DNA of 64,000 bases, from contig NZ_CP045393.1 of NCBI RefSeq assembly GCF_009363655.1, positions 1,736,001 to 1,800,000 of the forward strand, read 5' to 3'. Numbering within the stretch: position 1 is the stretch's first letter; every line of letters starts with the position of its first letter. The notes under the pieces are model-generated. The model saw nothing but the letters and a program-made list of their open reading frames with translations. It was not told the DNA's origin and ran no database searches. Below, one piece after another: positions 8,792-17,446 of the stretch. The stretch comes from Roseovarius sp. THAF27 (GTDB lineage Bacteria; Pseudomonadota; Alphaproteobacteria; Rhodobacterales; Rhodobacteraceae). A program made the translations under genes and the position numbers.

Positions 8792-10302
8792 TACGTGTTG
8801 CCGTTGCCGGTGAAGCGGGTGGCGTCGGCGGCGGCGCGGCGGATGGCGTTGGACTTGTGGACGGTCTCCATGTACTCGGCCTCGGCGTCGCTGTCATAGA
8901 CCACGCCGCCGCCCGCCTGGATGTAGAGTTTGCCGTCCTTCACCACCGCCGTGCGCAAGGCGATGCAGACATCCATGTCGCCGGTGCAGCTGAAATAGCC
9001 CACGCCGCCGCCATAGACGCCGCGCTTTTCGGGTTCCAGCTCGTCGATGATCTCCATCGCGCGGACCTTGGGGGCGCCGCTGACTGTGCCGGCGGGCAGG
9101 CCGGCCAGCAGTGCGGAAAGCGCGTCGTGCTCGTCGGAAAGCTCGCCCACCACGTTCGACACGATGTGCATGACGTGGCTGTAGCGTTCGATGATGAACT
9201 CTTCCGTGGGGCGCACCGTGCCGATCCTGGCCACGCGGCCGACGTCGTTGCGGCCCAGATCCAGCAGCATCAGGTGCTCGGCCAGCTCTTTCTGGTCGCC
9301 CAGAAGATCGGCCTCGTTGGCTCGGTCTTCGTCCGGGGTTGCACCGCGGGGGCGCGTGCCGGCGATGGGGCGGATCGTGACCTCGCCGTCCATGACGCGC
9401 ACCAGAATTTCGGGGCTGGCGCCCACCACCTGAAAGCCGCCGAAGTTGAAATAGAACATGAAGGGCGACGGGTTGGTGCGCCGCAGGCTGCGATAGAGCG
9501 CGAAGGGCGGCTGCGGAAAGTCCTGCGTCCAGCGCTGGCTGGGCACGACCTGAAAGATGTCGCCGGCGCGGATATATTCCTTGGCCTTCTCAACGGCTGC
9601 CTTGTAGCCCTCGCGGGTGAAATTGCTGACCGGATCGCCCGCCTCTTGCGCGTCGCCCAGGTCGCGGGCCTGCTGGGGCAGGGCGCGTTCCAAATCACGC
9701 ACCGCGTCCATCACCCGCTCGGCGGCCTGGGCATACGCCGCGCGCGGGCTTTGCCCGTCGCTGGCCCAGGCGGGGGCCACGACGATCACCTCGCCCTTCA
9801 CACCGTCCAGAACGGCGACCACCGACGGGCGGATCATCACCGCATCGGGCAGGCCCAGCGGGTCGGGGTTCACGTCCGGCAGGTGTTCGACCAGCCGGAT
9901 CATGTCATAACCCAGATAGCCGAAGAGGCCCGCGCTGGCGGCGGGCAGGCCTTCGGGCAGGTCGATCCGGCTTTCGCAGATCAGCGCGCGCAGCGTGTCG
10001 AGCGGCGAGCCCTCCAGCGGCTCGAACGCGTCCGCGTCGAACCGGGCCTGCCGGTTGATGCGGCTGGTGTCCCCGTGGCACTGCCAGATGAGGTCGGGCT
10101 TCATCCCGATCATCGAATAGCGTCCGCGCACCTCGCCACCGGTCACCGATTCCAGCAGAAACGCATCGCGGGCCGCGCCCGTTAGTTTCAGCATCAGCGA
10201 CACGGGCGTGTCCAGATCAGCGGCCAGCCGGGCGTAGACGACCTGGTTCTGCCCGGCCTCATACCCTGCGGCGAAATCCTCGAATGACGGGGTGAGGTCC
10301 AA
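8791..10302 (-). CDS. trpE: Anthranilate synthase component I TrpE
   Basis: A 503-residue chorismate-utilising enzyme that makes anthranilate with TrpG. The N-terminal motif LLESVTGGEVRGRYS (about 49-63) is the tryptophan-binding LLES feedback site, so the enzyme is probably Trp-inhibited. The chorismate-binding core includes PIAGTRPRGATPDED and LMLLDLGRNDVGRV. The frame's first plausible start is TTG at 10302; no ATG exists upstream before ppiD. It follows ppiD by 11 bases and is separate from the trpGDC operon. Confidence 0.95.
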   Translation of the reverse strand: MDLTPSFEDFAAGYEAGQNQVVYARLAADLDTPVSLMLKLTGAARDAFLLESVTGGEVRGRYSMIGMKPDLIWQCHGDTSRINRQARFDADAFEPLEGSPLDTLRALICESRIDLPEGLPAASAGLFGYLGYDMIRLVEHLPDVNPDPLGLPDAVMIRPSVVAVLDGVKGEVIVVAPAWASDGQSPRAAYAQAAERVMDAVRDLERALPQQARDLGDAQEAGDPVSNFTREGYKAAVEKAKEYIRAGDIFQVVPSQRWTQDFPQPPFALYRSLRRTNPSPFMFYFNFGGFQVVGASPEILVRVMDGEVTIRPIAGTRPRGATPDEDRANEADLLGDQKELAEHLMLLDLGRNDVGRVARIGTVRPTEEFIIERYSHVMHIVSNVVGELSDEHDALSALLAGLPAGTVSGAPKVRAMEIIDELEPEKRGVYGGGVGYFSCTGDMDVCIALRTAVVKDGKLYIQAGGGVVYDSDAEAEYMETVHKSNAIRRAAADATRFTGNGNT

Positions 10303-10313
10303 CGCGTCCGCCT

Positions 10314-12155
10314 TTACTGAAAGTTGTTGTGCACGGCGTTGAGCGCGCCCTGGTCGAAATTGACACCGGCGCGGGTGCGGATGTCGTTGGCCAGCACCTG
10401 GAACAGGTCCTGCGACAGGCTGCCCGCCGTCTCGTTGCGCAGGAAGCGGTCGATCTGTTGCAGGTCGCCATCCTCGGGGTCGGGAGGCTCGATCGTGTTG
10501 AGTTTCAGCACGAAGATGCGGCCGTTGCCGTTGATCACCTCGACCTCGCCCGCCTCCATGCCGAACACGGTCTGGATGAACTCCTGCGGGGCTTCCTCGA
10601 TAAAGCCGCGGCGGGTGACCTCTTCGCTGCCATCGATGCTCAGCTCGACCTCCTCGAAGCTTTCGCCGGTGGCCAGGCGTCCGACCTTGCCGGCGACCTG
10701 CTCGCGCAGAAGCTGGTTGATCCTGGTCTGGGTCCAGGCCTCGGCGACGGCGTCGCGCACCTCGTCGAGCGGTTGCAGGGTGGGGGGCACGGTCTCGTCC
10801 AGGCGCATGGCGAAGATGCCGCCATCCTCCAGCTCGATCACTTCCGGGTAGTCGTCCTCGCCGAGGTTCGCGGCGGCGGCGCGGAAGCCCTCGTAGGCGG
10901 CGATTTCCTCTGACATGCCGGGATGCCAGTCGATGCTGGCCACGCGCATGGCGGTCTCGGCGCCCAGATCCTCGATGGTGGCGCCACCGGCCAAAAGGTC
11001 GTCGACCGCATCGACGCGGCCTTCGACCACGCGGCGGGCGCGGTCGACGGCGATGATGTCGCGCAGTTCCGGCTCGGCCTCTTCAAAGGTGGTTTCCTGG
11101 GCCTGAAGCACCGCGTTCACGCGGAACAGGGCGGGGCCGACGCTGCTGGGCAGGGGACCCACCACTTCCGAGGGCGCGGCGCCGAACACCGCGTCGGCGG
11201 CGTCGCCCAGATCGGCGGCGGTGACGGTGCCCATGTCGGTATCGGCCAGTGCCAGCCCGCGCTCGGCCACCAGATCCTCGAAGCTGGTCTCGCCCTCCTC
11301 AATGCGCGCCATCGCGGCTTCGGCGGCGGCGGTGTCGGAGAACACCAGCCGTTCGACCAGCCGGCGCTCGGGCTGCACGAATTCGTCGCGCCGCGCTTCG
11401 TAGGCGTCGCGCAGGGCCTGCTCGTCCACCTCGACCGTGTCGAGGATCATCTCGGGCGTCAGCCAGGCATAGGTGATGCGCTTGAACTCGGGACGGGTGA
11501 ACCGCGCCTCGTTCTCGGAGTGGAAGGCGGCGAGGTCTTCTTCGCTGGGCTCGGGCACGCCGACCTCGAGGTCCTCGCGGCCCAGCACGGCCCATTCGAT
11601 GCCCCGCCGTTCGCCGAGGTATTGCTTGACGGTGTCGGTATAGGCATCCGGCATGGTGACGCCGGACAGCACCGCGGCCTGCACGAAGCTGCGGGCGATC
11701 TCGCGGCGGATGTCGTCCTCGAACTCGGACTCGTTCATGCCCATGCGGTCCAGCGTAAAGCGGTAGGCCTCGCGGTCGAATTCGCCGCCCGGCCCGGTGA
11801 ACTGGCGCATCGAGGTGATCTGGTCGGCCAGGTTCGTGTCGCCCACCGAGATGTCGTTGACGATGGTTTCATGGTCCAGCGCGCCCTGCACGGTCAGCTG
11901 GCCCATCACCTTTTCGGGGATGTTCAACTCCCGGGCCTGGGCAAAGCTGATGCTTTCGCCGCGGTCGGCCTCTTCGGCGCGGATCTCGTTCTGCAGGCCC
12001 TGGAAATAGTCCTGGACCGAGATCTCGGCCTCGCCCACGGTGCCGACCGTGCGCAGGGTGCCCGACAGGCTGGTGACGCCGAAGCCGCCAAGACCGAGGA
12101 TCAGAAGACCCATCAAGATCCAGACAAGCGGTTTCGTGATGCTTTTGGCTGCCAT
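10314..12155 (-). CDS. ppiD: Periplasmic peptidyl-prolyl isomerase / chaperone, PpiD-like
   Basis: A 613-residue SurA_N-type protein with one N-terminal membrane anchor (about 9-27, LVWILMGLLILGLGGFG) preceded by a basic end, so the bulk is periplasmic. The SurA/PpiD N-terminal chaperone region spans about 35-160. A degenerate parvulin domain lies around 260-360. The family helps fold outer-membrane and secreted proteins near the Sec translocon. It probably shares a transcript with trpE downstream. Isomerase activity is not assured because the parvulin motif is weak. Confidence 0.85.
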   Translation of the reverse strand: MAAKSITKPLVWILMGLLILGLGGFGVTSLSGTLRTVGTVGEAEISVQDYFQGLQNEIRAEEADRGESISFAQARELNIPEKVMGQLTVQGALDHETIVNDISVGDTNLADQITSMRQFTGPGGEFDREAYRFTLDRMGMNESEFEDDIRREIARSFVQAAVLSGVTMPDAYTDTVKQYLGERRGIEWAVLGREDLEVGVPEPSEEDLAAFHSENEARFTRPEFKRITYAWLTPEMILDTVEVDEQALRDAYEARRDEFVQPERRLVERLVFSDTAAAEAAMARIEEGETSFEDLVAERGLALADTDMGTVTAADLGDAADAVFGAAPSEVVGPLPSSVGPALFRVNAVLQAQETTFEEAEPELRDIIAVDRARRVVEGRVDAVDDLLAGGATIEDLGAETAMRVASIDWHPGMSEEIAAYEGFRAAAANLGEDDYPEVIELEDGGIFAMRLDETVPPTLQPLDEVRDAVAEAWTQTRINQLLREQVAGKVGRLATGESFEEVELSIDGSEEVTRRGFIEEAPQEFIQTVFGMEAGEVEVINGNGRIFVLKLNTIEPPDPEDGDLQQIDRFLRNETAGSLSQDLFQVLANDIRTRAGVNFDQGALNAVHNNFQ

Positions 12156-12206
12156 GTGGCCTCCCCCGGGGCTGCTCTTGCGGTTCAGGCCTGTCTAAGG
12201 CCGGTT

Positions 12207-13394
12207 TCAGCGAGGAGCAAGGGGCCAGTCAAGCGCGGCCAGCCGGTCGAAAAGCGTGCCGATCTCGGCGCGGTTGACGTTGGCGAAGGCCACGCGCAAT
12301 TCGCGTTGTCCTTGGGGCGCATCGGCGGGCTGAAACATGGTGCCGGGCAAGAGCAAAATGCCGGCCTCGGACACCAGTTTCTGCGCCAGTTCATCGGACG
12401 GCATGGCGAAGGGGTGGCGGAGATAGGCGAAATAGGCGCCGCAGCCCATCAGTTTCCAGCCTGTGCCGTCGATCCTGGCCATGTTGTCGGAAATGGCCGC
12501 GCGGCGGTCGAGGATCTCGTCGCGTTCGCCGGCCAGCCATTGGGAAAGGTTCTGCATCCCCCACAGGGCGGCGATCTGGCCCAGCTGGTTGGGGCAGATG
12601 GTGACGGTATCGAGGAACTTCTCGGCCTCGGCAAGCCGTGCGCGGCTGGCGACCATCGCGCCCACCCGGTGGCCGGTCAGGCGATAGGCCTTGGAGAAGG
12701 AATAAAGCTGAATGAGCGTGTCGTCCCACGCGGGATCGGTGAAAAGGTCATGCGGCGCGCCGCTACGGGCGTCGAAGTCGCGGTAGGTCTCATCCACGAT
12801 CAGCGCGATGCTGTGGCGGCGCGCCAGATCGAAGAAGGCGCGCACCAGATCGGCGGGGTATTCCACGCCGCCGGGGTTGTTGGGGGTGACCAGCGAAATG
12901 GCCCGCGTGCGGGGGGTGATCAGCCCCTCGGCCCGCTCGGGGTCGGGCAGCAGCGCGTCGTCGGTGGGCAGGGGTACGGAAGTGACGCCCTGCATGTCGA
13001 GCCACATCTTGTGATTGAAGTACCACGGGGTGGGCAGGATGACCTCGTCGCCCTCGGTACACAGCCCGGCGATGGTGGCGGCAAAGGCCTGGTTGCAGCC
13101 CGAGGTGATGGCGACCTGGTCGGCCGCGATGGCCCCGCCATAGGCGCCGCACCACTGGCGGGCCACTTCCTCGCGCAGATCCGGGCGGCCCAGCACGGGG
13201 CCGTAGAGATGCGCTTGCGGCTCATTGAGCGCTGCCTCGGCGATGACCCGGCGCAGTTGCTCAGGCGGCGGCTCCACCGGGGCGGCCTGGCTGACGTTGA
13301 TCAGCGGGCGCTCGGGCGGGAAGGTGACGCCTTCCAGCCAGCGCCGCGCCTCCATCACCGGGGGCGAAAAGGTCGTCTCGGTGCGGCTTGACAT
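12207..13394 (-). CDS. PLP-dependent class I/II aminotransferase
   Basis: A 395-residue fold-type I aminotransferase of the aspartate aminotransferase superfamily. The PLP lysine lies in SFSKAYRLTGHRVG (about 234-247). The NNPGG segment and VDETYRDF (cofactor Asp) are also clear. The substrate cannot be read from sequence; annotated relatives are usually called aspartate or alanine aminotransferase. It lies 9 bases downstream of gpt and may be co-transcribed with it. Confidence 0.88.
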   Translation of the reverse strand: MSSRTETTFSPPVMEARRWLEGVTFPPERPLINVSQAAPVEPPPEQLRRVIAEAALNEPQAHLYGPVLGRPDLREEVARQWCGAYGGAIAADQVAITSGCNQAFAATIAGLCTEGDEVILPTPWYFNHKMWLDMQGVTSVPLPTDDALLPDPERAEGLITPRTRAISLVTPNNPGGVEYPADLVRAFFDLARRHSIALIVDETYRDFDARSGAPHDLFTDPAWDDTLIQLYSFSKAYRLTGHRVGAMVASRARLAEAEKFLDTVTICPNQLGQIAALWGMQNLSQWLAGERDEILDRRAAISDNMARIDGTGWKLMGCGAYFAYLRHPFAMPSDELAQKLVSEAGILLLPGTMFQPADAPQGQRELRVAFANVNRAEIGTLFDRLAALDWPLAPR

Positions 13395-13403
13395 GTTGTC
13401 CCC

Positions 13404-13904
13404 TCAGGCCCCGCGATAGGGTTCGACATATTGCAGGGCCAAGTCCCACGGGAAGAAGATCCAGGTGTCCTGGCTGACCTCGGTCACGAAGGTATGGACC
13501 AGCTCGCGCCCCTGCGGCTTGGCATAGACGGTGGCGACATGCGCCTTCGGCAGGGCGGCGCGGACCACCTCCAGCGTCTTGCCGGTGTCGACCAGGTCAT
13601 CGACGATCAGTACCCCCTCGCCATCGCCCACGAGGTCGGGATCGGGGGATTTCAGGATCTTCGGCTTGCCTTGGGTCTGGTGGTCATATGATTTCACGCT
13701 GATCGTATCGACCGCGCGGATGTCCAGCTCGCGCGCGACGATCATCGCGGGGGCCATGCCGCCGCGGGTGATGGCGACCACGGCCTTCCAGTCGGCATCG
13801 GCCGGCGCCTCGTCCTGCAACCGCCAGGCCAGCGCGCGGGCATCGCGGTGCAGCTGGTCCCAGCTGACGTGAAAGCCTTTTTCGTGGGGCAGGCGGTCGG
13901 TCAT
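13404..13904 (-). CDS. gpt: Xanthine(-guanine) phosphoribosyltransferase
   Basis: A 166-residue type I phosphoribosyltransferase for purine salvage. The PRPP loop is [13 protein letters not shown] (about 98-110), and an ITRGGMAPA segment (about 45-53) contributes to phosphate binding. The N-terminus ([14 protein letters not shown]) matches XGPRT rather than HPRT. It lies between fabI and the aminotransferase on the minus strand. Confidence 0.92.
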   Translation of the reverse strand: MTDRLPHEKGFHVSWDQLHRDARALAWRLQDEAPADADWKAVVAITRGGMAPAMIVARELDIRAVDTISVKSYDHQTQGKPKILKSPDPDLVGDGEGVLIVDDLVDTGKTLEVVRAALPKAHVATVYAKPQGRELVHTFVTEVSQDTWIFFPWDLALQYVEPYRGA

Positions 13905-13928
13905 GCGGTGTCTCCCGTCCGGGGCAGA

Positions 13929-14735
13929 TCAGCTCTTGTCGATATCCGGCGCGTCGACGGCCTTCATACCGACGATGTGATAGCCTGCGTCCACGTGCAG
14001 GTTCTCGCCCGTGGTGCCGCTGCCCAGATCGCTGAGAAGATAGAGCGCGGACTTGCCCACATCCTCGATCGTGATGTTGCGGCGCAGGGGCGAGTTCAGC
14101 TCGTTCCATTTCAGGATATAGCGGAAATCGCCGATGCCGCTGGCGGCCAGCGTGCGGATCGGCCCGGCGGAAATGGCGTTCACGCGGATACCGTCGCGGC
14201 CCAGGTCCTCGGCCAGGTATTTCACCGACGCCTCGAGAGCTGCCTTGGCCACGCCCATGACGTTGTAATGCGGCATCACCTGTTCGGCGCCATAGTAGGT
14301 CAGCGTCAGCATCGAGCCGCCATCGGTCATCAATTTCTCGGCGCGATGGGCCACGGCGGTGAAGGAATAGACCGAGATATCCATCGTCTTGATGAAATTC
14401 TCGCGGCTGGTGTCGACGTAGCGGCCGCGCAGCTCGTTCTTGTCGGAAAAGCCGATGGCATGGACCAGGAAGTCGATCTTGCCCCATTTCTTTTCCAACT
14501 CGTCGAACAGGGCCCCGATCGAGGCCATGTCGGCCACGTCGCAAGGCAGGACGGTGTCGCTGCCCAGTTCCTCGGCCAGTGGTTTGACGCGTTTCAGCAG
14601 CGCCTCGCCCTGGTAGGAAAAGGCCAGTTCGGCACCGGCGTCGGCGCAGGCCTTGGCGATTCCCCATGCAATGGATTTGTCATTGGCCAATCCCATGATC
14701 AGCCCACGCTTGCCCGCCATCAGTTGATTTGACAT
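13929..14735 (-). CDS. fabI: Enoyl-[acyl-carrier-protein] reductase FabI
   Basis: A 268-residue short-chain dehydrogenase-type enoyl-ACP reductase, the last step of each fatty-acid elongation cycle. The N-terminal [13 protein letters not shown] (about 15-27) is the NADH site typical of FabI. The catalytic pair is Tyr157-X6-Lys164 in [14 protein letters not shown]. It is divergent from pdxH across about 180 bases. This is the triclosan-target class of enzyme by family; sensitivity is not tested here. Confidence 0.96.
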   Translation of the reverse strand: MSNQLMAGKRGLIMGLANDKSIAWGIAKACADAGAELAFSYQGEALLKRVKPLAEELGSDTVLPCDVADMASIGALFDELEKKWGKIDFLVHAIGFSDKNELRGRYVDTSRENFIKTMDISVYSFTAVAHRAEKLMTDGGSMLTLTYYGAEQVMPHYNVMGVAKAALEASVKYLAEDLGRDGIRVNAISAGPIRTLAASGIGDFRYILKWNELNSPLRRNITIEDVGKSALYLLSDLGSGTTGENLHVDAGYHIVGMKAVDAPDIDKS

Positions 14736-14915
14736 TCAGTGCCCTCGGCCCACTTCGCTTGTCTGACTGCTTTAGGCGATTGCAAAAGGTGCATCAAGCC
14801 AAAGACCGGATGCGACGGCATGCAGGCGAGAATGCGTGGCGGGCCGATCAGGTTGTACTTGCGCAATCGCGCGCCGCGGTCTAGCGCGGGAAGGGGACAG
14901 GACGGGAAAGATCGA

Positions 14916-15521
14916 ATGACCGACAGAACCGGAAAATTCGCGGGCGACGATCCCTTCGAGATCGCGCGCGTCTGGCTGGCCGAGGCCGAGAAGACCGAGG
15001 CCAACGACCCCAACGCCATGGCGCTGGCGACGGTCGATCCCGAGGGGATGCCCAATGTCCGGATGGTTCTGCTGAAAAGCATCGGCCCGGACAGTTTCGT
15101 GTTCTATACCAATTACGAGAGCGCCAAGGGCGCCGAGATCGCGGCCAGCGGTAAGGTCGCGCTGGTGCTGCACTGGAAATCGCTGCGCCGACAGATCCGG
15201 GTGCGCGGCACCGTCACCCGCGAGGACGGCCCCGAGGCCGACGCCTATTTCGCGTCGCGCTCGCTGAAAAGCCGCCTGGGGGCGTGGGCGTCGAAGCAAT
15301 CGCAACCGCTGGGCTCGCGGACCGAGCTGATGGCCGAGGTGGCACGCGTGACCGCCGCCAAGGGGCCGAATCCACCGCGTCCCGAGTTTTGGGGTGGGTT
15401 TCGTATCGCTCCGGTTGAAATCGAATTCTGGGCCGACGGCGCCTTCCGTTTGCACGATCGGTTTGTCTGGCGGCGCGATACGCAGGGAAGTGCTTGGGAA
15501 ATCAAACGGTTGAGCCCATAG
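14916..15521 (+). CDS. pdxH: Pyridoxamine/pyridoxine 5'-phosphate oxidase PdxH
   Basis: A 201-residue FMN enzyme that oxidises pyridoxine/pyridoxamine phosphate to PLP. The motifs [21 protein letters not shown] and [14 protein letters not shown] are characteristic, and the C-terminal [10 protein letters not shown] closes the active site. I chose the ATG at 14916; the frame is open further upstream to 14739, but that part is a non-conserved basic stretch. Confidence 0.95.
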   Translation: MTDRTGKFAGDDPFEIARVWLAEAEKTEANDPNAMALATVDPEGMPNVRMVLLKSIGPDSFVFYTNYESAKGAEIAASGKVALVLHWKSLRRQIRVRGTVTREDGPEADAYFASRSLKSRLGAWASKQSQPLGSRTELMAEVARVTAAKGPNPPRPEFWGGFRIAPVEIEFWADGAFRLHDRFVWRRDTQGSAWEIKRLSP

Positions 15522-15634
15522 CGGACGCGCGGTTCAGGGATGCACGGCGTTGAATACCATGGGAGTCTCTTGAAACCGTGGTTCACTTCGGCGCAATATT
15601 CCGAAACGGCCTGTGAACACGGCCCAACCGGACA

Positions 15635-16180
15635 GTGAGCGTGGAAGACTCGGCAAACGGCACCAGGCAATTGCATGGCCATGTAAAGTGGTTCGATCCC
15701 GTCAAGGGGTTCGGATTCGTCGTGGCTGACGAGGGCGGTCCGGACATCCTGCTGCACGCCAACGTTCTGCGCAATTTCGGTCAGAGCTCCGTCGCCGACC
15801 GTGCCGGCATCCTGCTGACGGTCCAGCAGACCGAACGCGGCGTCCAGGCGGTGGAGGTGCTGGAGATCAAGCCACCGGAGGATGCCGAGGCGACCGGGCT
15901 GGCGGATCTGGAAGGCATCGACCCCGAGGTGATCCGCGCCGCGCCGCTGGAACCGGCGCGGGTCAAGTGGTTCGACAAGGGCAAGGGGTTCGGTTTCGCC
16001 AACACGTTCGGACGGGACGAGGACGTGTTCGTTCACATAGAAGTGTTGCGCCGGTCGGGTCTTGCGGACTTGCAGCCGGGCGAGGCGCTTGCCATTCGTG
16101 TCATAGAAGGTAAACGCGGCCGCATGGCCACGGAGGTGTGTGGATGGGAAATGGCGGTCAAGGAATCCAAAGGCTCCTGA
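15635..16180 (+). CDS. Two-domain cold-shock (CspA-like) protein
   Basis: A 181-residue protein with two cold-shock domains: about 14-75 (GHVKWFDPVKGFGFVV, with RNP1-like signature) and about 107-172 (ARVKWFDKGKGFGFAN plus DVFVHIEV). Each domain has the RNA-binding aromatic motifs. The start is GTG at 15635. The arrangement is common in Rhodobacteraceae and probably gives a single-stranded RNA/DNA-binding chaperone. The 3' end overlaps the DUF192 gene. Confidence 0.9.
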   Translation: MSVEDSANGTRQLHGHVKWFDPVKGFGFVVADEGGPDILLHANVLRNFGQSSVADRAGILLTVQQTERGVQAVEVLEIKPPEDAEATGLADLEGIDPEVIRAAPLEPARVKWFDKGKGFGFANTFGRDEDVFVHIEVLRRSGLADLQPGEALAIRVIEGKRGRMATEVCGWEMAVKESKGS

Positions 16181-16638
16181 CGGGTGCTGCGGCGCTGGTT
16201 CTGATGGCGGGGGCCGCGATGGGCGCCTGCCGCGAGGACAAGGTCGATCTGCGCGGCGACTGGGGCTCGGCCAGCTTTACCGTGGAACTGGCCGACGACA
16301 ACGCTGAACGGTCCCAGGGCCTGATGAACCGCGAGAGCATGGCGCGTTCGGCGGGCATGCTGTTCGCCTATCCGGCCCCGCGTCCGGTGCGGTTCTGGAT
16401 GCGCAACACGCTTATCCCGCTCGACATGATCTTTCTCGACGACACCGGCACGGTGCAGAAGGTGCATCACGAGGCGCAGCCCCTCGACGAGTCGCTGATC
16501 TACGGCGGCGACGCGATCCAGTACGTGCTGGAGATCAATGGCGGCATGGCACGGCAACTGGGCATTTCCGAAGGCACCGAGCTGCGCCATCCGGCGATCG
16601 GGGCCGGCGCCGCCGCCTGGCCCTGCGACACCGAATAG
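16144..16638 (+). CDS. Secreted DUF192 family protein
   Basis: About 164 residues. The N-terminus has a signal peptide (LLTGAAALVLMAGAAMGA, cleavage likely near AMGA-C). The mature part carries the DUF192 signatures ERSQGLMNRESM, GMLFAYP and RFWMRNTLIPLDMIFLD. The function of DUF192 is not established. I start at ATG 16144; GTG 16138 adds two residues. It overlaps the cold-shock gene by 37 bases, so the two are probably co-transcribed. Confidence 0.88.
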   Translation: MGNGGQGIQRLLTGAAALVLMAGAAMGACREDKVDLRGDWGSASFTVELADDNAERSQGLMNRESMARSAGMLFAYPAPRPVRFWMRNTLIPLDMIFLDDTGTVQKVHHEAQPLDESLIYGGDAIQYVLEINGGMARQLGISEGTELRHPAIGAGAAAWPCDTE

Positions 16639-16652
16639 GCCTGCGTGCGCCC

Positions 16653-16707
16653 GTCCCGGGCCTGACCCGGGACCTCGTGCCGGGAGATCCCGGATCAAGT
16701 CCGGGAT
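16653..16707. repeat. Pair of palindromic intergenic repeats
   Basis: Two related hairpins: GTCCCGGG (16653-16660) with CCCGGGAC (16666-16673), and TCCCGGA (16688-16694) with TCCGGGA (16700-16706). The second unit, ATCCCGGATCAAGTCCGGGAT, is a form I recognise as a widespread intergenic repeat in alphaproteobacteria. It may act as a terminator or RNA stabiliser after the DUF192 gene. Confidence 0.6.
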
Positions 16708-16786
16708 GACATGTCGTGCGGATTTCGCGCGCGTCGCAAAGGGGCTTTCCATTCGTGGCAAAGCTGTCTACATCGGCGCCACGGTC

Positions 16787-16863
16787 CGGGGCGTGGCGCA
16801 GTCTGGTAGCGCACCTGTTTTGGGTACAGGGGGTCGTAGGTTCGAATCCTGCCGCCCCGACCA
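16787..16863 (+). tRNA. tRNA-Pro (anticodon TGG)
   Basis: A full cloverleaf of 77 bases with an encoded CCA. The acceptor arm CGGGGCG pairs with CGCCCCG. The anticodon loop TTTGGGT sits in the stem CCTGT/ACAGG. The T-arm contains GGTTCGAATCC. It is followed by the nrdJ promoter region, and no integrated element is seen at its 3' end. Confidence 0.95.
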
Positions 16864-17446
16864 CTTCTTTCCGACATGACGACGCCGACACGCGGGCACC
16901 ACCGCCTGCGGTCGATTCTGTGGATAACACCGCCAAGAGCGTTGTCGAGGCATGCGCCCGCACTATCTGGGGTGTTTTGCGTGTTTGGGATACCACATGT
17001 GGTGGATTCCTGGGCGATTGCGTGTGGGTGTGCCGAACTCGTTCGTTCAGAACCGGCTAAGCCACACGGATAAAAGCGCTTTTCCGGCCCCCGCTGAAGC
17101 GGTCAGTCGCACGGGGCCGGGAAAGGAATCACCAGCGGGCCAAACCCGGTGCTGTGGATAACCCGGCGCGCGGAAATTTTTCGGGAATCAAGGTAAAAAA
17201 TTCGTTGACCAGTGAGGGCCGGATACGTCAGGTTGTGCGGGCGGATCAGCAAGCCACAAGATATAGTGGCGCGGATCTGGAGAGGGACGAACACCACAGA
17301 CTTCCACCGGCACGGCCGGGACGGCTAGGTGCGACCGGATGCGGCGCATCGGCGGGGATGGGTTTTGCCTCCTGATCCACTGAGACGCGAGGGTCGCGGC
17401 CAAGGGTCGTGCAGGTCATAAAACGCTGGATCATGGGGCAGCCACA
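16864..17446 (+). promoter_or_regulatory. 583-bp nrdJ upstream region with DnaA-box and NrdR-like sites
   Basis: No gene is supported here. The plus strand carries TGTGGATAA (the reverse complement of the consensus DnaA box TTATCCACA) at 16919-16927 and again at 17153-17161. A perfect 12-bp palindrome, ACCACATGTGGT, spans 16992-17003. A near-palindrome, CCACAAGATATAGTGG, lies at 17254-17269 and resembles the 16-bp NrdR box of ribonucleotide-reductase genes. A TTGACC hexamer at 17205-17210 may be a -35. The region near 17170-17205 is AT-rich relative to its surroundings. I saw no cobalamin riboswitch. Confidence 0.55.

Noticed and set aside
10923..13391. An 822-codon plus-strand frame opposite ppiD and the aminotransferase
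   Set aside because: It crosses two convincing minus-strand genes and their spacer, with no motifs of its own.
16864..17446. Replication origin suggested by two DnaA boxes
   Set aside because: Only two 9-mers, no AT-rich unwinding tract of the expected size, and no origin-type neighbours (parA, hemE, dnaA). Regulation of nrdJ is the simpler reading.
16864..17446. Cobalamin riboswitch before nrdJ
   Set aside because: I looked for the B12-box and the other conserved riboswitch segments and found none. Sites for protein regulators are present instead.
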